Below are positions 1 through 7,514 of a DNA stretch of 64,000 bases, piece after piece. Made by a program: the position numbers and the translations under genes. Origin of the DNA: Bryobacteraceae bacterium (GTDB lineage: Bacteria > Acidobacteriota > Terriglobia > Bryobacterales > Bryobacteraceae); the NCBI GenBank assembly GCA_030041495.1, contig JASHNT010000103.1:1-64000 (forward strand), in the 5' to 3' direction. Numbering within the stretch: the stretch's first letter is position 1; every line of letters starts with the position of its first letter. Below the pieces are notes generated by a model. It was given only the letters and a program-made list of their open reading frames with translations, did not search any database and was not told the origin of the DNA.

Positions 1-1
1 G

Positions 2-304
2 GACGTGCACACCCGCACCGGCAACATTACTCTGGAACTGCCCAAGAACGCGCAGTTCGCGCTGACGGCATCGACCGGGATCGGAACGGTAATCAATGAA
101 TATGGCGCTCCGCTGGCGCTCGAAGAAACGCGCCGCAGCGCCACGCTGCGCGGTTCAAGCGGCGGACCCACCATGACCGTCCGCACCGATCGTGGGCAGA
201 TTATCGTGCGCGAGGCCGTCCCCAATGAGCCTCCCTTCGCGCCGCACACAGGCCCTCGCAGTCCGCGCGTGCTCAAAAATTTCAGCAAGAAAATCGAAGA
301 GTGA
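2..304 (+). CDS. C-terminal end of a DUF4097/adhesin-like beta-helix protein (partial)
   Basis: The reading frame is open from the first bases of the window, so the gene starts upstream. About 100 residues are visible. They show short beta-strand repeats (TRTGNITLELP, STGIGTVINEYG, TDRGQIIVRE) of the kind found in DUF4097 putative adhesins, which fold as a right-handed beta-helix. A proline-rich and then lysine-rich tail follows (ending FSKKIEE). Such proteins are usually secreted or membrane-anchored, but the N-terminus that would show this is missing. The call is by repeat style only. The gene is convergent with the glycerate kinase gene, eight bases away. Confidence 0.6.
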   Translation, partial: DVHTRTGNITLELPKNAQFALTASTGIGTVINEYGAPLALEETRRSATLRGSSGGPTMTVRTDRGQIIVREAVPNEPPFAPHTGPRSPRVLKNFSKKIEE

Positions 305-312
305 ACCCCCGC

Positions 313-1596
313 TCAGGCGGAAATCAAGAAAATCCGCACGTCGGCGACGTTGGTTCCCGTGGGACCGGTCTTGAGCAGAGCGTTCAGCGGTTTAAAAAAA
401 TGATAGGAGTCGTTATTGCCAAGATACGCCCGGGGGTTCAGGCCGAGCGCTTCAGCTCGGTTCAAGGTGGAGGAATCCGCGATGGCTCCCGCGGCGTCGG
501 TGGGACCGTCGATGCCGTCGGTGCCCGCGCTAAGGACCGTCACCGGCCCAGCCGAGCCTAGCGCCAGAATCGCCGCCAGCACGAACTCCTGATTGCGCCC
601 ACCCAATCCCTTGCCGCGAACAGTCACCGTGGTTTCGCCGCCTGAAAGCAGACACGCGGGGCGCCACCCCCGCTTCAGAATCCGCCGCGCGAGCTCCGCA
701 TGTTGAGCGGCCACATCGCGAGTCTCGCCTTCGACGCTGGTCGAAAACACGCGCGTGCGATAACCGAGCTCGCGCGCGCGTTCCGCCGCGGCAGCGATGG
801 CTTGCTGGTTGCTCGCGACGATGCGGTAGCGAGCATGCGCGAATACCGGATCGCCGGGCTTGGGCGTTTCATGCAGCGCTGCTGCAACGCCCGGCGCGGT
901 CAATCCGTATTTCTTGAGGATCCTTTTGGCATCCGCTGCACTCGATGGATCGGGCATGGTTGGCCCGGACCCGATTACTTCCGGGTCGTCGCCCACCACG
1001 TCCGAAATCATCAAGGTATGAATCCGCGCGGGAAACGCCGCTTGCGTGAGTCGCCCGCCCTTGATCAGGCTCAGGTGCTTGCGCACCGTGTTCATCTCAT
1101 GAATGGCCGCGCCGCAGGCGAGCAACGCTCGCGTCAATTGCTGCTTCGCTTTGAGCGTCAGCGGAGGCGCGGGCGCGGGCAGCATCGCTGACGCGCCTCC
1201 GGAGATCAAAGCGATCACCAGGTCGCGAGCGCCCGCGGCGTGGGCGATCTCCAGCATCCTCCGCGCACCCTGTGCTCCGCGCTCATCCGGAATCGGATGG
1301 CCGCACGGTTGAAGCTCGATCCGGCGCAGGCGTGTTTCGATGCCGTCGGGAACGTTGATCAGTCCGCCGGTGATGCGCCGCCCGAGCACGCGCTCGATGG
1401 CGTGCGCCATGGCCGCGCTCGCCTTCCCCGCTCCCATGACGAAGACGCGATCGAAATTCTGCAAGCGGTAGCGGCTGGCTCCGATCCTCAGAATCTGTCC
1501 ATCGAAGTTGATGCAACTCAGCACCGCCTGATACGGGTCGGCGGCGCGCAGAGCGGCCCGGAAGATCTGGAGCGCGTGCTGCCGCTGGCGGGACAT
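313..1596 (-). CDS. gckA: glycerate 2-kinase (DUF4147/MOFRL family)
   Basis: This 427-residue protein has the two-domain layout of GckA/TtuD-type glycerate kinases. It would phosphorylate D-glycerate with ATP to 2-phosphoglycerate, feeding lower glycolysis or the serine pathway. The N-terminal domain carries GAGKAS at residues 55-60 and ISGGASAMLP at about 131-140. The C-terminal MOFRL domain (from about 320) shows LSGGETTV, GKGLGGRNQE and GTDGIDGPTD. Length matches the family. The shikimate kinase gene lies eight bases upstream on the same strand, so the two are probably co-transcribed. I see no sign of damage. Confidence 0.93.
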   Translation of the reverse strand: MSRQRQHALQIFRAALRAADPYQAVLSCINFDGQILRIGASRYRLQNFDRVFVMGAGKASAAMAHAIERVLGRRITGGLINVPDGIETRLRRIELQPCGHPIPDERGAQGARRMLEIAHAAGARDLVIALISGGASAMLPAPAPPLTLKAKQQLTRALLACGAAIHEMNTVRKHLSLIKGGRLTQAAFPARIHTLMISDVVGDDPEVIGSGPTMPDPSSAADAKRILKKYGLTAPGVAAALHETPKPGDPVFAHARYRIVASNQQAIAAAAERARELGYRTRVFSTSVEGETRDVAAQHAELARRILKRGWRPACLLSGGETTVTVRGKGLGGRNQEFVLAAILALGSAGPVTVLSAGTDGIDGPTDAAGAIADSSTLNRAEALGLNPRAYLGNNDSYHFFKPLNALLKTGPTGTNVADVRIFLISA

Positions 1597-1604
1597 GAAT
1601 AAAT

Positions 1605-2132
1605 TCAGAACAGCGGCAAAGCCAGGATGCGGGCAACTGTGGCCGCGGCCTCTTCATCGTCCGTTTCGATGCGATAATCGGCCCGCGCGTAACCTTCGCG
1701 GCGCACTTCATAAAGATGCCGGAGATGGTTCGGGTCGCGCGCCAAAGGCCGGTGCGTGAAGACCGCGATGCGCCGCTCGATCACTGGCAGCGGGCAATCC
1801 AGCCACACGCTGACGCCGTTATTCGAGACCAGGTCCAGATTCTCGTGCTCGAGAAAAGCTCCCCCACCCAGCGAAATCACCCGCGGATGGCCGGATTGCA
1901 CGGTGCGCACGCAGCGGCGGAGAGCGTCGGTTTCCAGAAGCCGGAACTCCGCCTCGCCGCGCTGATCGAAGATCGAAGCGATGCTGCTTCCTTGTTCGCG
2001 CTCGATCTCCTCGTCCAAATCCACAAAGTTCCAGCCCAACTCCTCGGCCAGGGCGCGCCCCACCGTCGACTTGCCGCTGCCCATGAAGCCGACCAGATAG
2101 ATGCCGGGCGTGCGCTTGAGCTTGAGAATCAT
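1605..2132 (-). CDS. aroK: shikimate kinase
   Basis: The 175-residue cytoplasmic kinase phosphorylates shikimate to shikimate-3-phosphate in the aromatic amino acid pathway. The P-loop GFMGSGKST is at residues 15-23, the VDLDEEIE metal and substrate acidic motif at about 37-44, the substrate-binding SLGGGAF further on, and the lid arginine in THRPLARD. The open frame extends about 45 residues upstream, but that part has no family similarity and would run into the divergent LON-domain gene. The ATG at 2132 gives the usual family length. It is divergent from the LON-domain gene, with 61 bases between the two starts. Confidence 0.95.
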   Translation of the reverse strand: MILKLKRTPGIYLVGFMGSGKSTVGRALAEELGWNFVDLDEEIEREQGSSIASIFDQRGEAEFRLLETDALRRCVRTVQSGHPRVISLGGGAFLEHENLDLVSNNGVSVWLDCPLPVIERRIAVFTHRPLARDPNHLRHLYEVRREGYARADYRIETDDEEAAATVARILALPLF

Positions 2133-2193
2133 CGGAATCGGAAGCTGCCCACGCCGAGCTGAAAGCGCGGCTGGCGAAAGTGATAATAGTAGC

Positions 2194-2823
2194 ATGCATG
2201 AGGGATTGCTGCCGCTGTTTCCTCTCCAGGTGGTTCTGTTTCCGGGAGCGGACCTGCCGCTGCACATCTTCGAAGAACGCTACAAGGAAATGATCGGCGA
2301 GGTGCTGCGCGACCGCCAGGAGTTCGGCGTGATCCTGGCCAGCGAGAAGGGAGTGGTCAACACCGGCTGCACCGCGACGGTCGATAAAGTTTTGCGCCGC
2401 TATCCCGACGGGCGGCTGGATATTCTCACCCGCGGGCGGCGCCGCTTCGAAATCCTGCTGCTCAATGACGAACGGCAATTCCTCCGCGGCGCGGTGGAAT
2501 TCTTCGACGACGAAAAATCCGAACCGCCTCCGCCCGAGATTCTTAAGCTGGCCGTGGACGGCTACAACGAGATGCAACAACTGCTGTCTGAAGCGGGGCT
2601 TCCCGCGGGGGAAACCACGAATCCCCAGCTCAGCTTCCGGCTGGCGCAGGACATCCCTGACCTGGCGCTGCGGCAACTGCTTCTTTCCACGCGCAGCGAA
2701 GCGGAACGCCTCCGCCATCTGGCCGGCTTCTTTCCCGGATATCTTCAAAAGCAGCGCCGCGTCCAACGCGTCCGGAACCTGGCGCCGCGCAACGGCCACG
2801 GAGGATTTCCGGAGCAAGCTTGA
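2194..2823 (+). CDS. LON substrate-binding domain protein
   Basis: The 209-residue protein consists of the N-terminal substrate-binding (LON/PUA-like) domain found in Lon proteases, without the ATPase and peptidase parts. The diagnostic start LPLFPLQVVLFPG...LHIFEERYKEM is at residues 5-35. Stand-alone LON-domain proteins are common, and their role is not settled; binding of misfolded or regulatory substrates is likely. The ATG at 2194 puts this motif at the usual distance from the start; earlier in-frame codons lie inside the aroK promoter region. Its stop is directly followed by the ATG of the HAD gene, so the two are translationally linked. Confidence 0.88.
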   Translation: MHEGLLPLFPLQVVLFPGADLPLHIFEERYKEMIGEVLRDRQEFGVILASEKGVVNTGCTATVDKVLRRYPDGRLDILTRGRRRFEILLLNDERQFLRGAVEFFDDEKSEPPPPEILKLAVDGYNEMQQLLSEAGLPAGETTNPQLSFRLAQDIPDLALRQLLLSTRSEAERLRHLAGFFPGYLQKQRRVQRVRNLAPRNGHGGFPEQA

Positions 2824-3507
2824 ATGAACTACCTGCTGATCGACGCGGATGACACCCTGTGGGAAAATAACATCTATTTCGAAGATGCTTTTGACGATTT
2901 CGTGGATTTTCTGGATCATTCTTCCCTGAACGCGGCGCAAATCCGCGAAGTGTTGAATGAAATCGAGCGGGTGAACGCCCGCGTGCACGGCTACGGCGCC
3001 CGTAACTTCGGCCGCAACCTCCAGCAAGCCTACCGGCACCTGGCGGAGCGCAAGATCGCCGAGCAGGATCTGGCGCACGTCATGAGCCTAGCCGAACGAA
3101 TTCTGGAGCAGCCCATGGAGCTGATCGCGGATGTCGAGGCAACCCTCGCCGCTCTCGCCACCCGGCACGATCTGACGTTATTCACTAAAGGCCATCCGGA
3201 GGAACAAAAGCTGAAGGTCGACCGCTCCGGTCTCCGGCATTATTTCGCTCATACGGCGATCGTCAAGGAAAAGGATGCGGGCGCGTACCAGAAAATCGTC
3301 GCGCAACGGGGGCTCGATCCGGAACGAACATGGATGATCGGGAATTCGCCGAAGTCTGACATCAATCCGGCGCTTGAAGCCGGGCTCGGCGCGGTGCTGG
3401 TGCCTCACGCGCGGACCTGGGTGCTGGAGCGCGAAGAACTGCGCCGCCCGGAAGGCTCGCGCTTCCTCGAAGTGGAAACGTTCGCCGGCTTGACCGAACT
3501 CTTCTAA
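2824..3507 (+). CDS. HAD-family hydrolase
   Basis: The 227-residue protein has the haloacid dehalogenase signature motifs. Motif I is DADDTLW at residues 7-13 with nucleophile Asp7 and acid/base Asp9. Motif II is the threonine in LFTKGHP, motif III is the lysine region around KEKDAG, and motif IV is GNSPKSDINPA. An alpha-helical cap lies between motifs I and II. The likely activity is phosphatase on a small phosphorylated metabolite; the substrate cannot be read from the sequence. The ATG begins on the base after the upstream stop codon, so it is in an operon with the LON-domain gene. Confidence 0.87.
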   Translation: MNYLLIDADDTLWENNIYFEDAFDDFVDFLDHSSLNAAQIREVLNEIERVNARVHGYGARNFGRNLQQAYRHLAERKIAEQDLAHVMSLAERILEQPMELIADVEATLAALATRHDLTLFTKGHPEEQKLKVDRSGLRHYFAHTAIVKEKDAGAYQKIVAQRGLDPERTWMIGNSPKSDINPALEAGLGAVLVPHARTWVLEREELRRPEGSRFLEVETFAGLTELF

Positions 3508-3510
3508 ATA

Positions 3511-3667
3511 ACGCGCGCAAAACGGAGCGCGGCGAAATACTTGTTGCCTCTTCTGGCGGTTTGCGCCGCGCCCTTTGCGCTTCTAGGACGCGCGCAAAAC
3601 GGAGCGCGGCGCGAAATACTTGTTGCCTCTTCTGGCGGTTTGCGCCGCGCCCTTTGCGCTTCTTAGG
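3511..3667. repeat. two tandem copies of a palindromic element of about 77-80 bp
   Basis: Copy 1 is 3511-3587 and copy 2 is 3588-3667. They differ only by a two-base insertion (GCGCGAAAT versus GCGAAAT) and one extra T near the end. Each unit begins with GCGCAAAACGGAGCGCGGCG and ends with a near inverted complement (CCGCGCCCTTTGCGC), so each could form a long hairpin. It lies just downstream of the HAD gene and could act as a transcription stop or be a REP-like element. No coding function is evident. Confidence 0.8.
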
Positions 3668-3702
3668 ACAAGCACTGCGCCTGAAGCGGCGCAGTGTCGG
3701 AC

Positions 3703-4029
3703 CTATGCGGTCGCCCGGCGGGAGCCAGTGATCCCAGAACCAGTGATCTTGGAGCTGGCTTCCCTCAGCGCCGCATCGAGGCTCACGCGATGCCGTGCGT
3801 CAACCATGGAGCCTTTGCGGAACGGCCCGGCCGTGTTCATCAGCCTGACGTTCCAGCCTGGGTTTGCGCCCTCCAATACACGTTGGGCCGAGTATAAAAT
3901 CCAGCCCTCCGGTATGTGAGGCGATCGAACAACCGGATCGTGGAGAGACCTTCCTCCACGATGTTGTTCCATGTGATGGTCAGCGGATTCGAGCATACGC
4001 TCGATAGCGTCTGTGTGGGTACTTTGCAT
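3703..4029 (-). CDS. hypothetical small protein (uncertain)
   Basis: This 108-residue ORF has no family I recognise. The second half looks protein-like (IPEGWILYSAQ, PGWNVRLMN, LDAALREASSKI), a pattern of short strands and a final helix seen in small single-domain alpha/beta proteins. The stretch is slightly less GC-rich than its neighbours. Other ORFs of similar length exist in other frames here, so it may be non-coding or a gene remnant. It faces the HAD gene across the tandem repeat. Confidence 0.3.
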   Translation of the reverse strand: MQSTHTDAIERMLESADHHMEQHRGGRSLHDPVVRSPHIPEGWILYSAQRVLEGANPGWNVRLMNTAGPFRKGSMVDARHRVSLDAALREASSKITGSGITGSRRATA

Positions 4030-4122
4030 GTCGACTTGGACCTGCGCTTTCTAGTAGTACAGGCGTACGTGGCCTGTCCGACCAACAGGGTAACATGCAG
4101 GAGCTCGCCCCACGGGCGCGGG

Positions 4123-4434
4123 TCAGTTTGAGCCGATAGTAGGGCAATTCGAAACGTGCAGCGGCCGAAGGCGCCGCCGGACCGCCTCAACCATTAACCC
4201 GATTAGAGCGTACGTAGCAGCATTCGTAACGGCAACCCAAGTAAGACCCAGCGGGGAAGCCGGATGTAGATATAAGGCAACCGCGGCGCTTGGCTCACTT
4301 AACCGGGCGAGAAAGTATACAATCGGCCCGATTGGAATAGCCTTGTTCGCGGTCGCAAAATACAATCCCCAACCGATCGAAACAAAAAAGCCCGCACTCG
4401 TCCAGGCAGCAATTCGGATCAAGACGCTTTTCAT
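4123..4434 (-). CDS. small membrane protein of unknown function
   Basis: A 103-residue protein with an N-terminal hydrophobic helix (about residues 7-27), a second weakly hydrophobic stretch (about 34-58) and a third (about 63-83), followed by a basic tail (VRRRLRPLH). It is likely an inner-membrane protein with basic cytoplasmic ends. The ATG at 4434 (MKSVLIRIAAW) is chosen because the longer open frame adds a non-hydrophobic, low-quality extension. No domain is recognised. It lies between the 3.5 kb repeat and the complex I operon, on the same strand as the operon but about 90 bases downstream of it. Confidence 0.55.
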   Translation of the reverse strand: MKSVLIRIAAWTSAGFFVSIGWGLYFATANKAIPIGPIVYFLARLSEPSAAVALYLHPASPLGLTWVAVTNAATYALIGLMVEAVRRRLRPLHVSNCPTIGSN

Positions 4435-4524
4435 GGCTTTCGCCTCCACGCGACTGCTTGCAGTATAACGCTTGGACCTGGCCGCGCAGCCCGTCACCCC
4501 GGGGCGAGGCCACGGGAGGCAGCC

Positions 4525-5982
4525 TCATCGTAAAGCGGCTTTGCTGGCGAAATCCAGCACCCAGCCCGGGAAGATGCCGAGCAGCAAGGTGCCAACGGCC
4601 GAAGCGTACACCGCGACGCGCAGAGCCGCGCCGGGATTCGGCAGGTTCTCCGCCGCCTCGCCTGGCTCCTTGAAGTACATGACCACCAGAAGGCGCAGGT
4701 AGTAGTATGCGGCGGCCGCGCTATTCAACAGGCCCAGCACCGTCAGCCACACCAAGTGCGCATCCAGCGCGGCTTTGAAGATGTAGAATTTGCCGAAAAA
4801 GCCTCCCGTCAAAGGCACACCGATCAGGCTGAGCAGGAAAATGGTCAGCATCGCGGCCATGCCCGGCTGCCGTTGCGCGAGGCCGGCGAAATCGTCGACG
4901 GCGACGAACTGCTCGCCCTTGCGCGAAAAATACGCGACTACGCTGAATGCGCCGATGTTGGTCAGCGCGTAAGCGGCCAGATAGAACATCGCCGCGGCGG
5001 AGCCGTCGCCGGAATGCGCGGTCACCGCGACCAGCACGTAGCCGGCATGAGCAATGGAGCTGTACGCCAACAGACGCTTGACGTTGGATTGCAGAATCGC
5101 CGCGAAGTTGCCGACCGTCATGGTCGCCAGCGCGACGCCCCACACCAGAGGCATCCAGGCCGCGGTGATCGGAGCGAAGGCGGTGAGGAACACGCGCAGC
5201 AAAATCGCGAACGCCGCGGCCTTGGGTCCGACCGTAAGAAATGCCGTGACGGGAGCCGGCGCGCCTTGATAGACGTCGGGCGCCCAGGTCTGGAATGGCA
5301 CCGCGGAAATCTTGAAGGCGAATCCGACGAACAGCAGCGCCGCCGCTGCCGTCGCCAGTGCGGTGGAACCGCTCGCCGAAGCCAGTGACTGATGGATCAG
5401 GCTCAGATTCGTCGAGCCGGTGATCCCGTAGATCCACGCGACTCCGTACAGCAGGAACGCCGTGGCGAAGGATCCCAGCAGGAAATACTTGAGAGCGCTT
5501 TCGTTGTTGCGCGAATCCGTGCGCAGGTAACCGGCCAGGATGTAGGAAGCGATGGAGGAAATCTCCAGGCCGATGAAGATCATGATCAACTCATTCGCCG
5601 ACGCCATGATGGACTGGCCCGCGATGCTGAACAGGATCAGCGCGTAGTATTCGCCGCCGGGAGAGCCTTCGCGCCTCAAATAATCCGCCGAGCTGAAGAT
5701 CACCAGGATTCCCACGCCGATCACCAGCAGGCGGAAAAACGTGGCGAAGCCGTCGATCGTCAGCATGTTCTGAAACGCCGGACCGGGATCGCCCCAGGCG
5801 ATCAGCGCGCCTGCACCTGCGCCAACCAGTCCCACAATCGATAGTCCCGGGAAGAAGCCTTTTTGATTGTCCTTGAGCACGGCTTCTAAAAACATGATGA
5901 GCACGGCCACCAGGGTGAGAATGATTTCCGGCAGGATGCGAACGTATTCAGCGGAAGAAGGGAGGAAGTTGGCGATATTCAT
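4525..5982 (-). CDS. nuoN: NADH-quinone oxidoreductase subunit N
   Basis: The 485-residue membrane subunit is one of the three antiporter-like proton channels of complex I. It is almost entirely transmembrane helices, with the conserved proton-channel region around YFLLGSFATAFLLYG, the SAVPFQTWAPDVYQGAP motif and KRLLAYSSIAHAGY. It starts at ATG 5982, where its first base is also the last base of the nuoM stop codon, so translation is coupled. The longer open frame upstream lies inside nuoM and is ignored. It is the last gene of the operon. Confidence 0.96.
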   Translation of the reverse strand: MNIANFLPSSAEYVRILPEIILTLVAVLIMFLEAVLKDNQKGFFPGLSIVGLVGAGAGALIAWGDPGPAFQNMLTIDGFATFFRLLVIGVGILVIFSSADYLRREGSPGGEYYALILFSIAGQSIMASANELIMIFIGLEISSIASYILAGYLRTDSRNNESALKYFLLGSFATAFLLYGVAWIYGITGSTNLSLIHQSLASASGSTALATAAAALLFVGFAFKISAVPFQTWAPDVYQGAPAPVTAFLTVGPKAAAFAILLRVFLTAFAPITAAWMPLVWGVALATMTVGNFAAILQSNVKRLLAYSSIAHAGYVLVAVTAHSGDGSAAAMFYLAAYALTNIGAFSVVAYFSRKGEQFVAVDDFAGLAQRQPGMAAMLTIFLLSLIGVPLTGGFFGKFYIFKAALDAHLVWLTVLGLLNSAAAAYYYLRLLVVMYFKEPGEAAENLPNPGAALRVAVYASAVGTLLLGIFPGWVLDFASKAALR

Positions 5983-7514
5983 TAGCGCTTCACCTCGCTT
6001 CCCGGCTCGGTGCCGTGGAGTCCCGCGGCCAAGGCGTTCGGCGTCGCCTGCCGTAGGATTTGCGCGTTCTGCGCGCTGATGGAAGGCAGGAAGGTCTGCG
6101 TGAAGGTTCCCATCCAGACCATCAGCAGAAGCAGCGGCAGAATCGCCGCCCATTCGCGAGCGCCTAGATCGAACATGTGATGGCTCACGGATTCGGAAGC
6201 CTTTCCATAGAATGTGCGCTGGTACAGCCACAGCATGTAGCACGCCGATAAGATCACGCCCAGCGCCGCGAATACCGTCCAGGTGAAGTTGGCTTGCGCG
6301 GAGCCCTGCAGCACTAGATACTCGCCGATGAAATTGTTCAACGTCGGCAGGCCAATGGAGGCAAGCGTCGTAATCAGGAACACCGCGGCCAGATTCGGCG
6401 CGGGCGTCGAGACGCCGCCGTACGCCGCAATCTCGAGAGAATGCCGCCGCTCATACAGGAACCCGACCAGAATGAAGAGCGCTCCGGTGGAAACGCCGTG
6501 ATTGAGCATCTGGTACACCGCGCCATCCAGCCCCTGCTGCGTGAAAGAGAAGATGCCCAGCACCACGAAGCCCAGGTGGCTGACTGAAGAATAGGCCACC
6601 AGCTTTTTCATGTTGGGCTGCATAAGCGCCACCAGCGCTCCGTAAACGATGCCCACGATCGCCAGCCCGGCGACCCACGGCGCGGAGGCTCGCGCCGCGG
6701 AGGGGAAAAGTCCCACGCAGAAGCGCAGCAGTCCGTAGGTGCCCATTTTCAACATGACGCTGGCCAGCATCACGGACCCGGCCGTGGGAGCTTCCACGTG
6801 AGCATCGGGCAGCCAGGTGTGCAGCGGGAACAACGGAACCTTGATCGCGAAGGCTATGAAGAACGCCAGGAAGAGCAGCATCTGCACATGCGGATCCAGC
6901 GCCAGGCGCCCGGCTTGCATCTGGTTGGTGATGTCGACAACGTCGAAACTTCCTGCCTTGTTGTACAGGTAGATGATCGCGGCCAGCATCAGCGCCGACC
7001 CGGCCATGGTGTACAGGAAAAATTTCACCGCGGCATAGATGCGCCGTTCGTGGCCCCAGATGCCGATCAGGAAGTACATGGGCACCAGCGAGACTTCCCA
7101 GAAGGTGAAGAACAGGAACAGATCCAGCGCGACGAACACGCCGAGCATTCCAAATTCCAGCAGCATCATGAACGCGAAGAATTCCTTGACCCGGTGATCG
7201 ATGTATTTCCAGGAAACCAGCACTGAGATGGGCGTCAGCAACGTGGTCAGCAGGACCAGCCAGAGACTCAGGCCGTCGATGCCGACGTGATAGCGGATAG
7301 GCGGATAGTTGATCCAGGAAACGTTGGTGGAAATCGTGTAGCCGGTGGGCGCGGCCTGCCAATAGGGCGCGAGCAAACCCAGTGAGACGATAAAGATCGC
7401 CAGCGAGATGATCAGAGCGCCCATGCGCGACGCGCCGGGATTACTCTTGGGCACCAGCAGCAGCGCCAGGAAGCCGATCAGCGGAAGGAACAGGACCAGG
7501 TCGAGGATGGTCAT
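5982..7514 (-). CDS. nuoM: NADH-quinone oxidoreductase subunit M
   Basis: The 510-residue antiporter-like subunit carries about 14 membrane helices. Diagnostic stretches are FTFWEVSLVPMYFLIGIWG (with the conserved Glu of the proton path), the KVPLFPLHTWLPDAHVEAPT motif with its lysine and histidine, and KKLVAYSSVSHLGF. The start at ATG 7514 overlaps the nuoL stop by one base. It works with NuoL and NuoN to pump protons in the membrane arm. Confidence 0.97.
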   Translation of the reverse strand: MTILDLVLFLPLIGFLALLLVPKSNPGASRMGALIISLAIFIVSLGLLAPYWQAAPTGYTISTNVSWINYPPIRYHVGIDGLSLWLVLLTTLLTPISVLVSWKYIDHRVKEFFAFMMLLEFGMLGVFVALDLFLFFTFWEVSLVPMYFLIGIWGHERRIYAAVKFFLYTMAGSALMLAAIIYLYNKAGSFDVVDITNQMQAGRLALDPHVQMLLFLAFFIAFAIKVPLFPLHTWLPDAHVEAPTAGSVMLASVMLKMGTYGLLRFCVGLFPSAARASAPWVAGLAIVGIVYGALVALMQPNMKKLVAYSSVSHLGFVVLGIFSFTQQGLDGAVYQMLNHGVSTGALFILVGFLYERRHSLEIAAYGGVSTPAPNLAAVFLITTLASIGLPTLNNFIGEYLVLQGSAQANFTWTVFAALGVILSACYMLWLYQRTFYGKASESVSHHMFDLGAREWAAILPLLLLMVWMGTFTQTFLPSISAQNAQILRQATPNALAAGLHGTEPGSEVKR

